Shown here: in pieces, positions 17,586 to 27,297 of the stretch
How the letters are laid out: each line of letters begins with the position of its first letter
Position numbering within the stretch: the first letter of the stretch is position 1
NCBI RefSeq assembly: GCF_003130705.1
Contig: NZ_CP021355.1
Coordinates: forward strand, 248,001-312,000
DNA: 64,000 nt
Direction of reading: 5' to 3'
Origin: Rhodococcus oxybenzonivorans
Lineage (GTDB): Bacteria > Actinomycetota > Actinomycetes > Mycobacteriales > Mycobacteriaceae
The notes under the pieces: generated by a model
The model's input: only the letters and a program-made list of their open reading frames with translations
What the model was told of the DNA's origin: nothing
Database searches by the model: none
Made by a program: the position numbers and the translations under genes

Positions 17586-19076
17586 ATGACCACAGTAGAT
17601 GCCCTCCCCGGTCTGGCCACCGCGCTGCCGGCCGGCACACCGACCGAACTGTTCGTCAACGGCCGCTGGCAGCCGGCGTCCGACGGCAGCACCTTCACCA
17701 ACCTCAACCCTGCCACTGAACAGATCCTTACCGAGGTGTCCGCCGGAACACCGCAAGACATCGACGGGGCCGTCCGCGCCGCCCGCGCCCAATTGGTCGG
17801 TGACTGGGGGTCCCTGCCCGGCGTCGCGCGTGGGCAGATTCTCAACAAGATCGCCGACCTGATCGAACGGGACATCGAGATCCTTGCGACGCTCGAGGCG
17901 CTCGATGTCGGAAAGCCGGTCGGTCAGCCGAAGATGCTCGACGTCCCCAACGCGGCGGCGACCTTCCGCCACTTCGCCGGCTGGGCCGACAAGGTCACCG
18001 GCAGTGTGATCCCGACGGCCGGCTACTTCGGCAAGCCCACCCACTCGTATACGGTCCGTGAACCGGTCGGGGTGATCGGCGCGATCATCCCGTGGAACAC
18101 CCCACTGATGATCGCGGCGTGGAAGCTTGCCCCCGCGTTGGCGTGCGGAAACACCGTGGTCGTCAAGCCGCCGGAAGAAGCCCCGCTGTCGATCCTGCAC
18201 CTCGGCAAGCTCCTCGAGGAGGCCGGCCTGCCCCCCGGCACCGTCAACATCGTGCCCGGCAACGGACCGGTGACCGGCAACGCCCTCGTCGAGCACCCGG
18301 ACGTGGACAAGATCAGCTTCACCGGCAGCCCCTTCGTGGGCCGGTTGATCCAACAGAAGGCCGCGGACACCTTCAAGCGCGTCACCCTCGAGCTGGGCGG
18401 CAAGTCACCCCAGATCATCCTCGACGACGCCGACGTCGAAGCCGCGGTGCAAGGCACCGCGATGGGTCTGTTCTTCAACCAGGGTGAGGTCTGCGCCGCA
18501 GGAACCCGGGTCCTCGTTCAGCGGTCCCTGTACAGCGACGTGGTCGACGCGCTCAGCGCCGCCGCCGACGCCCAGGTCCTCGGCGACCCGTTCGACCCGT
18601 CCACCACGCTCGGCGCGCTGGTCAGTGCCAAGCAGCGGGACACAGTCCTGAGTTACATCGAGCAGGGCAAGAAGGAAGGCGCGAAGGTCGCGGCCGGCGG
18701 AACCCGCCCGGATCACCCCGGCTACTTCGTGCGGCCCACCATCTTCGCGAACGCAAACAACAACATGACCATCGCCCGCGAAGAGATCTTCGGCCCGGTC
18801 GGCACCGTCATCCCGTTCGACGAACCCGAGGAAGCGATCCGTCTGGCGAATGACACCAAATACGGTCTCGCCGCCAGCATCTGGACCCAGGACGTCTCCC
18901 GCGCCCACACCCTGTCCCGGACAGTGCGCGCCGGCGCCGTCTGGGTCAACGGCTGGGCCGCAATCGACCCCGCCCTGCCCTGGGGCGGCATGAAGACCAG
19001 CGGCATCGGCCGGGAACTCGGCTACGCCGGAATCCTCGCCAACACCGAGGAAAAGGTCATCACAATCGTCCTCTGA
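17586..19076 (+). CDS. styD: Phenylacetaldehyde dehydrogenase
   Basis: A 496-residue NAD-dependent aldehyde dehydrogenase that oxidises phenylacetaldehyde to phenylacetate, the last upper-pathway step. Visible are the cofactor region GVIGAIIPWNTPLMIAAWKL, the general-base Glu in LELGGKSPQIIL and the nucleophile Cys in NQGEVCAAGTRV. I place the start at 17586 (MTTVDALPG); an in-frame ATG 18 bases upstream is possible. Gene order after styC makes the substrate assignment firm. Confidence 0.92.
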   Translation: MTTVDALPGLATALPAGTPTELFVNGRWQPASDGSTFTNLNPATEQILTEVSAGTPQDIDGAVRAARAQLVGDWGSLPGVARGQILNKIADLIERDIEILATLEALDVGKPVGQPKMLDVPNAAATFRHFAGWADKVTGSVIPTAGYFGKPTHSYTVREPVGVIGAIIPWNTPLMIAAWKLAPALACGNTVVVKPPEEAPLSILHLGKLLEEAGLPPGTVNIVPGNGPVTGNALVEHPDVDKISFTGSPFVGRLIQQKAADTFKRVTLELGGKSPQIILDDADVEAAVQGTAMGLFFNQGEVCAAGTRVLVQRSLYSDVVDALSAAADAQVLGDPFDPSTTLGALVSAKQRDTVLSYIEQGKKEGAKVAAGGTRPDHPGYFVRPTIFANANNNMTIAREEIFGPVGTVIPFDEPEEAIRLANDTKYGLAASIWTQDVSRAHTLSRTVRAGAVWVNGWAAIDPALPWGGMKTSGIGRELGYAGILANTEEKVITIVL

Positions 19077-19163
19077 CCCGAATTGCGCCGGGTGACCTCA
19101 CGATCCCCCGGGCCACCCGGCGCGGCCCCATTCTCGATCCATTCTCATCACCCCGGAGAAGCC

Positions 19164-20111
19164 ATGACCACTCGGCGGACACTCACAGACCAGCCCTGCC
19201 TGCAGCTGAAAGGACTGGTCAAACGATTCGGTGACATCACCGCAGTAGATGGCCTCGACCTCCAACTCGGACAGGCTCAAGTGCTGGCCCTACTCGGCCC
19301 CAATGGCGCCGGGAAAACCACCACCATCGAAATGTGCGAGGGCTTCCTCGAACCGGACGAGGGCGAAATCTCGATCCTCGGGCTCGACCCCACCATGGAC
19401 GGTGAGCGGCTCCGCGCCCGCATCGGTGTCATGCTCCAGGGCGGTGGCGGCTACCCCGGCGCCCGCGCCGGCGAGATGCTGCGGGTCGTGGCTGCCTGCG
19501 CTGCCGACCCGATCGACCCCGACTGGCTGATCCGTACTCTCGGACTTCCCGACGTGGTCCGCACCCCCTACAAACGTCTCTCCGGTGGCCAGCAGCAGCG
19601 CCTGTCGCTGGCCTGTGCGATCGTCGGTCGACCCGAACTGGTCTTCCTCGACGAGCCGACCGCCGGGCTCGATCCGCAGGCGAGGCACGTGGTGTGGGAA
19701 CTGATTCACAGCCTGCGCCGAGACGGGGTAAGCGTGGTGCTCACCACGCACCTGATGGCCGAGGCCGAAGCCCTCGCGGACGAGGTCGTCATTCTCGATC
19801 GAGGTCGTGTCGTGGCCGCCGGGCCCCCGAAAGATCTGGTGCGGTGCGGCGCCGAACACCAGTTGCGTTTCACCGCGGTGCCCGGCCTGGACCTCGGATC
19901 ACTGCAGGAGGTGCTCGCGGGTACTCACCGGGTCGCCGAAACGGCTCCCGGGGCGTACCTGGTGGACGGACTTCTCAGCCCCCAGCTGATCGTGACCGTC
20001 ACCGGTTGGTGCGCTCGCATGAACGTCCTCATGACCGAATTCCAGGTCGAGCAGAGAAGCCTGGAAGAATACTTCCTTGATCTCACCGGACGAGAGCTGA
20101 GCTACCGATGA
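19164..20111 (+). CDS. ABC transporter ATPase (ABC-2 exporter type)
   Basis: A 315-residue ATPase with Walker A GPNGAGKTTTIEMCEG, signature LSGGQQQRLSLACAI, Walker B ELVFLDEPTAGLDPQ and the switch His in LTTHLMAEAEAL. It resembles drug- and daunorubicin-type exporters. The ATG at 19164 follows GGAGAAG. It overlaps the permease gene by 4 bases and lies 87 bases after styD, so it is probably cotranscribed. A role in exporting solvent or toxic intermediates during styrene growth is inference. Confidence 0.9.
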   Translation: MTTRRTLTDQPCLQLKGLVKRFGDITAVDGLDLQLGQAQVLALLGPNGAGKTTTIEMCEGFLEPDEGEISILGLDPTMDGERLRARIGVMLQGGGGYPGARAGEMLRVVAACAADPIDPDWLIRTLGLPDVVRTPYKRLSGGQQQRLSLACAIVGRPELVFLDEPTAGLDPQARHVVWELIHSLRRDGVSVVLTTHLMAEAEALADEVVILDRGRVVAAGPPKDLVRCGAEHQLRFTAVPGLDLGSLQEVLAGTHRVAETAPGAYLVDGLLSPQLIVTVTGWCARMNVLMTEFQVEQRSLEEYFLDLTGRELSYR

Positions 20112-20905
20112 CCAACATGACGTTTCCCGGTACCCATCCGCAGTTCTCGCCCGGCACGTTCACCCCGGCGCCGCGGACCAACACCGTCCCCGCAGTGCTG
20201 ACGGCATTGACTCGGCTCGAGACCACTCTGCTGCTGCGCAACGGTGAGCAACTGCTACTGACCATGCTGCTCCCGATCACCTTCCTCGTGGGCCTGACGA
20301 TGTTGCCAATCGGCGATTTTCTGACGCCGCGGGTCGATACCGTCCTCCCGGTCATCCTCGCGGTCGCGATCATGTCCACCGGTTTCACCGGCCAGGCGAT
20401 CGCGGTGGGCTTCGATCGCCGCTATGGCGCGCTCAAGCGGCTCGGCGCCAACGCGATCCCCAAGTGGGCGATGCTCACCGGCAAGAGCGCCGCAGTGGTG
20501 ATCGTCGTGTCGGTGCAGTCGATCATCCTCGGCACGATCGGAGCCGCCCTCGGATGGCGGCCGAGCGTCAACGAGACACTTACGCTCGCTGCAGTGATCG
20601 CGTTGGGGACAGCAACATTCGCAGCTCTCGGACTTTTGCTCGGCGGAAGTCTGCCCGCCGAAATCGTACTTGCGCTGGCCAACGTCCTCTGGTTCGTTCA
20701 GCTGGGATTCTGTGGGATCTCGACCGTGTCGAAGGGTCAGCCCAGCGCCCTGCAGACGGTTGTCGACCTGACCCCCTCCGGAGCCCTCGCCAGCGCACTC
20801 CGGTTCGCCAACGAGGGCACGATGCACCTCGCGAATTTTACCGTGCTGACGGCCTGGGCAGTGGCCGCGATCTGGCTTGCCAGAAAGACCTTCAAGTTCT
20901 CCTGA
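20108..20905 (+). CDS. ABC-2 type permease
   Basis: A 265-residue protein with about six hydrophobic segments (LLLTMLLPITFLVGLTML, VILAVAIMSTGFTGQAIAVG, IVLALANVLWFVQLGFCG and a final FTVLTAWAVAAIWLARKTF), the ABC-2 exporter membrane-subunit pattern. It overlaps the ATPase stop by ATGA. A GC-rich inverted repeat follows 36 bases after the stop. Confidence 0.88.
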   Translation: MTNMTFPGTHPQFSPGTFTPAPRTNTVPAVLTALTRLETTLLLRNGEQLLLTMLLPITFLVGLTMLPIGDFLTPRVDTVLPVILAVAIMSTGFTGQAIAVGFDRRYGALKRLGANAIPKWAMLTGKSAAVVIVVSVQSIILGTIGAALGWRPSVNETLTLAAVIALGTATFAALGLLLGGSLPAEIVLALANVLWFVQLGFCGISTVSKGQPSALQTVVDLTPSGALASALRFANEGTMHLANFTVLTAWAVAAIWLARKTFKFS

Positions 20906-20940
20906 CCGCCCCACCGAAATGTCAGACTGCCCGCTCTACA

Positions 20941-20980
20941 GCCCCTCGATGCCCACGCCTTTTGTGCGAACCCGAGGGGC
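20941..20980 (+). terminator. Inverted repeat after the sty-ABC operon
   Basis: GCCCCTCG (20941) and CGAGGGGC (20973) are perfectly complementary around a 24-base loop, just after the permease gene. No U-tract follows, so termination is plausible but unproven. Confidence 0.5.
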
Positions 20981-21139
20981 GGGGGCGATTACCCTTCGGG
21001 CCATGCCGTTCCGGACTACTCCCATCCGTCGTGGAGAAGTACGGGCGCGCAGGATTCGGCCTACCCGAAATCGAAGGCTCCTCCGCAGCTGACACATTCG
21101 GAGGAACTCACGGAATATGGGCCCAGAACCAAGTCTGGC

Positions 21140-21336
21140 TCGTCGTTGACAGGCCCGCCGCCGTCACCCGGGTCCGGCCGGTTCGGGTCCCCGATCTTGA
21201 TCACCTCCGCGCCGAAGTCGGCGAGGAGACGACCCGCGGGCCGGCGATCAACGCGCCGGCCTCGAGCACGCATACCCCTGACAGGGCCCGCACCGTGTGC
21301 GGGCTGGGCCACGGGCGTCGACGTGCCTGCGTCATG
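21140..21336 (-). pseudogene. Fragment of a CaiB/BaiF-type CoA-transferase
   Basis: Leftward from an ATG at 21336, one frame reads VRALSGVCVLEAGALIAGP and the next reads AGRLLADFGAEVIKI then DPNRPDPG. Together they form the N-terminal motif of family III CoA-transferases, split by a frameshift and cut off after about 65 residues. It is not functional. Confidence 0.65.
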
Positions 21337-21398
21337 ACTTCCTCGATGCCTGTGGTGGCGAGTGACCCGGTCCGCGATGCGCACTGATCCAGAAGGTG

Positions 21399-22541
21399 CT
21401 ACCTGAGGTCGTGCTCATCCAGCCAGGCCACGACCTTGTCGCAGAAGGCCGCAACCATCCCAGGATTGCCGGTGAAGTAGTGGTCGGCGCCGGCTATGGG
21501 GTACAGCTCCCGCTCGGCATGTCCCACGCCCTCATACAAGGCACGGGCATGGCTCTCGAAGGCTGTGTTGTCCGCGGTGCCGTAGGCCACCAGGACAGGA
21601 ACCGAGACGCGGGACAGGTGCTCCGGGCCGTTGGCGTTGCTGTCGTCGATGCTCCACTGGCTGAGCCAGGACCTCAGACTTGTCAGGTGTCCGAGCGTGG
21701 CCGGAATGAAGTTGGCGGAATATGTCTCGCCCCAGAGAGTCCCGGGCGGTCGGTCTGAAGGCTCCAGGGTGAGGTCCACGAACCTGGGGTCGGCGGCGGT
21801 CCCATGGACAACGAAAGGCAGGTCGTTGACCGCGCCGCCGGTACGGCTGCTGGCGGTCTCGAGCTGAGCACGCACCCAGCGTGTGATCCGGCGGTTTCTC
21901 TCGACCTGGGCGGCGCGGTACCGCGACATGAACTCCTCGGAGTACGGCGGGCCGTTCCTGATGTCGAACATGTCGAGGCTCGCGTCCCGCTCGAACGGGC
22001 GCGTCTCGTCCTTGATCGCCGGGTCCAGCCACTGCGTGTACACAATTGCCCGCCCGGGGTGGGCCATGGCGCAGATGATGCCGTCGACGGGTGGTAAGTC
22101 CGCGGCGGTGAGGTCGGGCGGGTCACCCGCCGGGGTGGAGGTGATCGTGGGATTTTCGGCCTGACTCTGGTAGAGCGACACGAGTCCGCCACCGCCGGAG
22201 TTGCCCATCAGGATGATCCGCTCGAACCCTGCTTCACGCAGATATTTGACACCCTCCCCCAGGTCGAGCACGCAGTTCTCGACGATGAGAGCGCTGTCGT
22301 TCGCGAGGTAGCGCGTGTTCATCCCGACAGCTGTCACCCCGCGCTCGGCCAGCGGTGCGAGTGCGTAGTGACCAAGGAAGTTCGATGATGGGTGCACGAT
22401 GATGACTGCGGTCTTGGACTGACCGGTAGGGGGACGATGGCAGCTGGCCCACAGCTTGCCGGACAGGCGGGCGACACCGGAGTAGATGTCCATCCGCCCA
22501 CCGGCGGGCATCGGTATGGCGAGCAGTTCTTGTGAGCTCAT
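21399..22541 (-). CDS. Alpha/beta-hydrolase of unknown substrate
   Basis: A 380-residue alpha/beta-hydrolase. The nucleophile elbow is GNSGGGG (ILMGNSGGGGLVSL), an acidic residue follows in VAYGTADNTAFE, and the catalytic His is likely in GADHYFTGNP. There is no signal peptide. It abuts the homogentisate-dioxygenase-like gene (stop 22542), so it belongs to the same operon and may hydrolyse a ring-cleavage product. It may be poorly expressed now because an IS element interrupts the gene upstream. Confidence 0.8.
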   Translation of the reverse strand: MSSQELLAIPMPAGGRMDIYSGVARLSGKLWASCHRPPTGQSKTAVIIVHPSSNFLGHYALAPLAERGVTAVGMNTRYLANDSALIVENCVLDLGEGVKYLREAGFERIILMGNSGGGGLVSLYQSQAENPTITSTPAGDPPDLTAADLPPVDGIICAMAHPGRAIVYTQWLDPAIKDETRPFERDASLDMFDIRNGPPYSEEFMSRYRAAQVERNRRITRWVRAQLETASSRTGGAVNDLPFVVHGTAADPRFVDLTLEPSDRPPGTLWGETYSANFIPATLGHLTSLRSWLSQWSIDDSNANGPEHLSRVSVPVLVAYGTADNTAFESHARALYEGVGHAERELYPIAGADHYFTGNPGMVAAFCDKVVAWLDEHDLR

Positions 22542-23753
22542 CTACTGTCCTCCGGTACCGGCGGTCACTGGGGCTGTTGTCGCCGCAGCTGGGACCGGAG
22601 ACCCCTCGTTGCTGGTCGCGAGCCAGCTCCAGGCGTATTGATCGTCTGCAATATCGAGAGCCGCTGAGCCAAGCTCGAGGGGGCGAAACGTGTCGACCAT
22701 GATGGCCAGCTCGTCGGTCGAGTCCTTGCCGAGGGATGCCTCGACCGCGCCGGGTTGGGGTCCGTGGACGAATCCAGAGGGGTGCAGCGAGATCGAGCCC
22801 TGTCCGATGCCGGATCCCGCGCGACTTGTATAGTCGCCGCCGACGTAAAAGAGGACCTCGTCGCTGTCAACGTTGGAGTGGTTGTACGGAAGCGGGATCG
22901 ACAGCGGGTGGTAGTCAAGCTTGCGGGGCACGAAACTGCAGACGACAAAGTTGGGGCCCTGGAAAGTCTGATGGACAGGTGGGGGCTGGTGGAGGCGCCC
23001 GGTAATAGGCTCGAAGTCAGCAACATTGAACGCGTAGGGGTACAAGCACCCGTCCCAGCCCACAACGTCGAAAGGGTGCGACTGGTAGGTGAGCTTTGTC
23101 AGTCCGTTGCGGTTCTTGACGAGCACGTCGACGTCCCGGCCCTCCACGAGGAGCACCTCACTCGGGCTGCGCAGGTCACGTTCGCAGAACGGCGCCTGCT
23201 CTGTGAATTGGCCTCGCTGCGTGAGGTAGCGGTCTGCCGGACCGACGTGACCGGTTGCCTCGATGACGAGCGCCCGCAAAGGTTCGTCCTCACGTAGGAC
23301 CCATCGGTGCGTCGTCGAGGTGGGGATGACGACGTAGTCGCCACGGCCGACATCGAGGGAGCCGAACGTTGTCTCAACAGACGCGGAGCCTTTCTCGATG
23401 TAGAAGACCTCGTCGCCGACAGCGTTTCGAAACAAGGGGCTGGAGTGATTAGCCGCCACGACCGACAGTCGGACATCGGCGTTGGCCATAAGCAGGTGGC
23501 GGCTCGAGACCGGGTCACCGCCGACCTCGAGGTCATGCGTCCTCAGATGGCGCGGCGTCAGCGGGTGGTTGGGCACGGTCGTCTCGGGCGGGCAGTCCAC
23601 GGCGACCGCAGCGGTGATGGCCGTTGGTAACCGGCGGTGATAAAGCAGGGACCAGTCGGAGCCGAAGCCCTCGACCCCCAGCCCCTCCTCGGTGTAGAGG
23701 GTTGAATCGTCCCGAGTTTGATGCACACCTTCTTTCTTGGGAAGGTGATCCTT

Positions 23754-24068
23754 ATGCCGAATGTCTATCCAGCCGAGGTGCGGGAGAAGGCCGTGCGCCT
23801 GGTCCTCGAACACCGTGACGAGTACGCCTCGGAGTACGAGGCGATCCGTACGATCGCCGAGCGGATGTCCCTGAAGACGGAGACGGTGCGGGTGTGGGTC
23901 CGCAAGGCCGAGGCGGCGGGTGGCGGCACCCCGGCTGCGTCGGCATCGGAGGCTGAGGCCGAACTGCGGGCTTTGCGGCGGAAGAACGCCGAGCTCGAGA
24001 AGACCATCGAAATATTGAAGGCTGCAACGTCTTTCTTCGCGCGGGAGTGCGACCCGCCACGCAAGTGA
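23754..24068 (+). CDS. IS3-family transposase OrfA (copy 1)
   Basis: A 104-residue helix-turn-helix protein (MPNVYPAEVREKAVRLVLEH, then TIAERMSLKTETVRVWVRKA) with a leucine-zipper-like C-terminus (ELRALRRKNAELEKTIEILK). This is the DNA-binding half of an IS3 transposase. orfB overlaps its end in another frame, as expected for programmed -1 frameshifting. Confidence 0.92.
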   Translation: MPNVYPAEVREKAVRLVLEHRDEYASEYEAIRTIAERMSLKTETVRVWVRKAEAAGGGTPAASASEAEAELRALRRKNAELEKTIEILKAATSFFARECDPPRK

Positions 24069-25028
24069 TCTGCCGGTTCATCGCCGAACACCGCGATCAG
24101 TTCGGGGTCGTACCGATCTGCCGGGTGCTCACCGAGCACGGGTGCACGATCGCCCCGAGAACCTTCTACGCCTGGCGCAGCCGGCCGTTGTCGAAACGGG
24201 CATTGTGGGACGCCACCATCACCGCGGTGCTGGCCTCCTACTACGTCGAGCGGGACGAGCACGGTCGACGCAGGCCGGAGTCGCTGTACGGCTCGTTGAA
24301 GATGTGGGCCCACCTGCGCCGTCAGGGCATCGAGGTGGCCCGCTGCACCGTCGAACGGCTCATGCGCGTCAACGGGTGGCGCGGTGCCAGCAGGGCGAAG
24401 AGGGTCCGCACCACCGTGCCGGAGCCGTCGGCGCCGCGGCCGCCGGATCTGGTCGACCGGAACTTCCGGGTCGATCGGCCCGACGCGCTCTATGTCGCGG
24501 ACTTCACGTACGTCCGGATGGTGTCCGGCTTCGCGTACACGGCGTTCGTCATCGATGCGTTCGCCGGCACGATCGTCGGTTGGGAGGTGTCGACGTCGAA
24601 GGAGACCGCGTTCGTGCAGCGGGCGGTGAACCAGGCCTGCACCTTGCGGACGATGCAAGGTAACCCATTGCGCGGAAACACTATTCACCACAGCGACGCG
24701 GGGTCGCAATATACGGCTCTGCGCTTCGGGGGAGACCTTGTTCCTGCAGGGACTGCTGCCGTCGATCGGGTCGGTGGCCGACGCCTTCGACAACGCCCTC
24801 GCCGAGACGACGGTCGGGCTCTACAAGGCCGAGTGCATCGCCGACGACTCCCCGTTCCGCATCGGGCCGCTACGCACCGTCAGCGACGTCGAGGAGGCCA
24901 CCTCGGCGTGGGTGCACTGGTACAACACCGACCGGCTGATGCACCGCCTTGGGCGGATCCCACCCACCGAGTACGAGGCCAGGTACTACGCTGCAGAACG
25001 TGCCGATCAACCGGTCGCACACAAATAA
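24047..25028 (+). pseudogene. IS3-family transposase OrfB with +1 frameshift (copy 1)
   Basis: It is identical to the intact 326-residue OrfB of copy 2 up to the run of five Gs at 24728-24732, where copy 2 has four. The extra G shifts the frame after SQYTALRFG, leaving the second Asp in place but separating the catalytic Glu (LAETTVGLYKAE) from the rest. This copy cannot make full OrfB, unless the extra base is a sequencing error. Confidence 0.88.
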
Positions 25029-25131
25029 CAGTGTGTGCATCGGACCCGGGATGGTTCAGGTTCCGTGGGTTGACCTCATCTGGGTATGACGCTTGCGTGG
25101 GATCTCCCCCCACGGAGCGGTAATACGGCAT

Positions 25132-25668
25132 GAATCGACTCCTTAGTGCGGCGTGGGCTAAATGGTTTGCCGGTTGCTGCTGAGGCCGAAGGTGTTCCTT
25201 GGCCCGCCGAAATGGCTTCTACGGAAATCGGCGGGAGGCGAACCAGAGGCTGCGGCACGGCGCAGAGTTGGCCTACTGGGTCGCGCGGTTCGCCTCGGCA
25301 AATCCGTCGTCAGCGATCGGTGTCGAATTCGATAACTCTTCTTGTGCACTCCCGACCATGGCTAACCATCTTGAATTAGCGTGTGCAACAGCGATACCCG
25401 TGATGATTCGTTGAATAGACACCGGTATCCGACGGGGTGTAAGAAAACTGGCGACCGCAATTACAGCGTGAAGGATGAGCATTGGCATTTGAAGACTCCT
25501 AGGCCTGCGGCGAGGCGCTGGTACTCGGCCCTGCTTCGTTATCCGGGGGATGTGATGGCCTCAGCAGTAGCACCCTGAAGGAGGCGTGCCGTCAGAAGAC
25601 TTCAAGAGCAGGCCACGAGCCCTGTTATCCGGCTTTACTGACAACTGTTTGGGTCCTTGACGGCACCG
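25132..25668. other. Intergenic stretch between dioxygenase start and reductase end
   Basis: In these 537 bases neither strand shows a recognisable protein, and composition is less GC-rich than the neighbours (for example 25320-25400). It probably holds the promoter for the leftward dioxygenase-hydrolase genes. I see no clear operator or hairpin. Confidence 0.5.
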
Positions 25669-26023
25669 CTATCGCTGGGACCCAATTCGCTGGGACAAAA
25701 GGCTGGCGCGCTGCTTCAGCGCGAGCGCCGAGGCCGAGTCCCAATCAGACGGCATTCTGTCGGCATGACCCATGATCGTGAGTGCACACACGACGAATCC
25801 TTGCCGGTCGAACACAGGCACGCTGAAGGCGTTGATCCCTCGTTCGTTGATGTTGGGGACCACATTGCCGATCACGCGGCTCATCCCGTGTTGCCGGACC
25901 TCGGCGAGCGTCTGCTCCAGGTTTTCCCATTCCCGGGCCGCCGTTAATTGACGGTCTCGACGACTCGTGAGCTGAATCGTCCCGAGTTTGATGCACACCT
26001 TCTTTCTTGGGAAGGTGATCCTT

Positions 26024-26338
26024 ATGCCGAATGTCTATCCAGCCGAGGTGCGGGAGAAGGCCGTGCGCCTGGTCCTCGAACACCGTGACGAGTACGCCTC
26101 GGAGTACGAGGCGATCCGTACGATCGCCGAGCGGATGTCCCTGAAGACGGAGACGGTGCGGGTGTGGGTCCGCAAGGCCGAGGCGGCGGGTGGCGGCACC
26201 CCGGCTGCGTCGGCATCGGAGGCTGAGGCCGAACTGCGGGCTTTGCGGCGGAAGAACGCCGAGCTCGAGAAGACCATCGAAATATTGAAGGCTGCAACGT
26301 CTTTCTTCGCGCGGGAGTGCGACCCGCCACGCAAGTGA
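26024..26338 (+). CDS. IS3-family transposase OrfA (copy 2)
   Basis: Identical in sequence to OrfA of copy 1: 104 residues with an N-terminal helix-turn-helix and a C-terminal coiled coil. Its end overlaps orfB by 22 bases in a different frame, the usual arrangement for a fused OrfAB product. Confidence 0.93.
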   Translation: MPNVYPAEVREKAVRLVLEHRDEYASEYEAIRTIAERMSLKTETVRVWVRKAEAAGGGTPAASASEAEAELRALRRKNAELEKTIEILKAATSFFARECDPPRK

Positions 26339-27297
26339 TCTGCCGGTTCATCGCCGAACACCGCGATCAGTTCGGGGTCGTACCGATCTGCCGGGTGCTC
26401 ACCGAGCACGGGTGCACGATCGCCCCGAGAACCTTCTACGCCTGGCGCAGCCGGCCGTTGTCGAAACGGGCATTGTGGGACGCCACCATCACCGCGGTGC
26501 TGGCCTCCTACTACGTCGAGCGGGACGAGCACGGTCGACGCAGGCCGGAGTCGCTGTACGGCTCGTTGAAGATGTGGGCCCACCTGCGCCGTCAGGGCAT
26601 CGAGGTGGCCCGCTGCACCGTCGAACGGCTCATGCGCGTCAACGGGTGGCGCGGTGCCAGCAGGGCGAAGAGGGTCCGCACCACCGTGCCGGAGCCGTCG
26701 GCGCCGCGGCCGCCGGATCTGGTCGACCGGAACTTCCGGGTCGATCGGCCCGACGCGCTCTATGTCGCGGACTTCACGTACGTCCGGATGGTGTCCGGCT
26801 TCGCGTACACGGCGTTCGTCATCGATGCGTTCGCCGGCACGATCGTCGGTTGGGAGGTGTCGACGTCGAAGGAGACCGCGTTCGTGCAGCGGGCGGTGAA
26901 CCAGGCCTGCACCTTGCGGACGATGCAAGGTAACCCATTGCGCGGAAACACTATTCACCACAGCGACGCGGGGTCGCAATATACGGCTCTGCGCTTCGGG
27001 GAGACCTTGTTCCTGCAGGGACTGCTGCCGTCGATCGGGTCGGTGGCCGACGCCTTCGACAACGCCCTCGCCGAGACGACGGTCGGGCTCTACAAGGCCG
27101 AGTGCATCGCCGACGACTCCCCGTTCCGCATCGGGCCGCTACGCACCGTCAGCGACGTCGAGGAGGCCACCTCGGCGTGGGTGCACTGGTACAACACCGA
27201 CCGGCTGATGCACCGCCTTGGGCGGATCCCACCCACCGAGTACGAGGCCAGGTACTACGCTGCAGAACGTGCCGATCAACCGGTCGCACACAAATAA
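26317..27297 (+). CDS. IS3-family transposase OrfB, DDE integrase (copy 2)
   Basis: A 326-residue catalytic half of the transposase. The rve integrase core shows the three acidic residues: Asp in VADFTYVRM, Asp in IHHSDAGSQYTALRF and Glu in LAETTVGLYKAE. An upstream HTH_21-like part carries RRPESLYGSLKMWAHLRRQ. The start shown is a GTG; expression is probably as an OrfAB fusion. The frame is intact, so this copy could mobilise both elements. Confidence 0.93.
   Translation: MRPATQVICRFIAEHRDQFGVVPICRVLTEHGCTIAPRTFYAWRSRPLSKRALWDATITAVLASYYVERDEHGRRRPESLYGSLKMWAHLRRQGIEVARCTVERLMRVNGWRGASRAKRVRTTVPEPSAPRPPDLVDRNFRVDRPDALYVADFTYVRMVSGFAYTAFVIDAFAGTIVGWEVSTSKETAFVQRAVNQACTLRTMQGNPLRGNTIHHSDAGSQYTALRFGETLFLQGLLPSIGSVADAFDNALAETTVGLYKAECIADDSPFRIGPLRTVSDVEEATSAWVHWYNTDRLMHRLGRIPPTEYEARYYAAERADQPVAHK

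Larger units (their letters stand above)
23703..25058 (+). mobile_element. IS3-family insertion sequence, copy 1
   Basis: This is a 1356-bp element with about 25-bp imperfect inverted ends (TGAATCGTCCCGAGTTTGAT on the left; TGAACCATCCCGGGTCCGAT on the complement of the right) and a 3-bp direct repeat GGT on both sides. It contains orfA and a frameshifted orfB. It is nearly identical to copy 2 at 25973-27327, which is 1 base shorter. It sits inside the dioxygenase gene. Confidence 0.95.
22542..25131 (-). pseudogene. Homogentisate-dioxygenase-like gene split by an IS3 element
   Basis: The main part (22542-23699) encodes about 386 residues of a cupin dioxygenase of the homogentisate 1,2-dioxygenase family (LYTEEGLGVEGF, SLLYHRRLPTAI, VGDEVFYIEKGSASVET, HPSGFVHGPQPGAVEAS). 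Its N-terminus lies beyond the IS at 25059-25131. After removing the IS and one GGT duplication, the pieces join as RSTHG-TLYTEE, provided one extra G in a six-C plus-strand run (25106-25111) is corrected; that correction restores VGEIPRKRHTQMR. So the gene carries both an IS insertion and a +1 homopolymer change. The native product would be about 409 residues. Confidence 0.85.

Noticed and set aside
22542..23813. Continuous dioxygenase frame starting MFEDQAHGLL
   Set aside because: Its first 37 residues are encoded by the IS end; the true N-terminus lies beyond the IS at 25059-25131.
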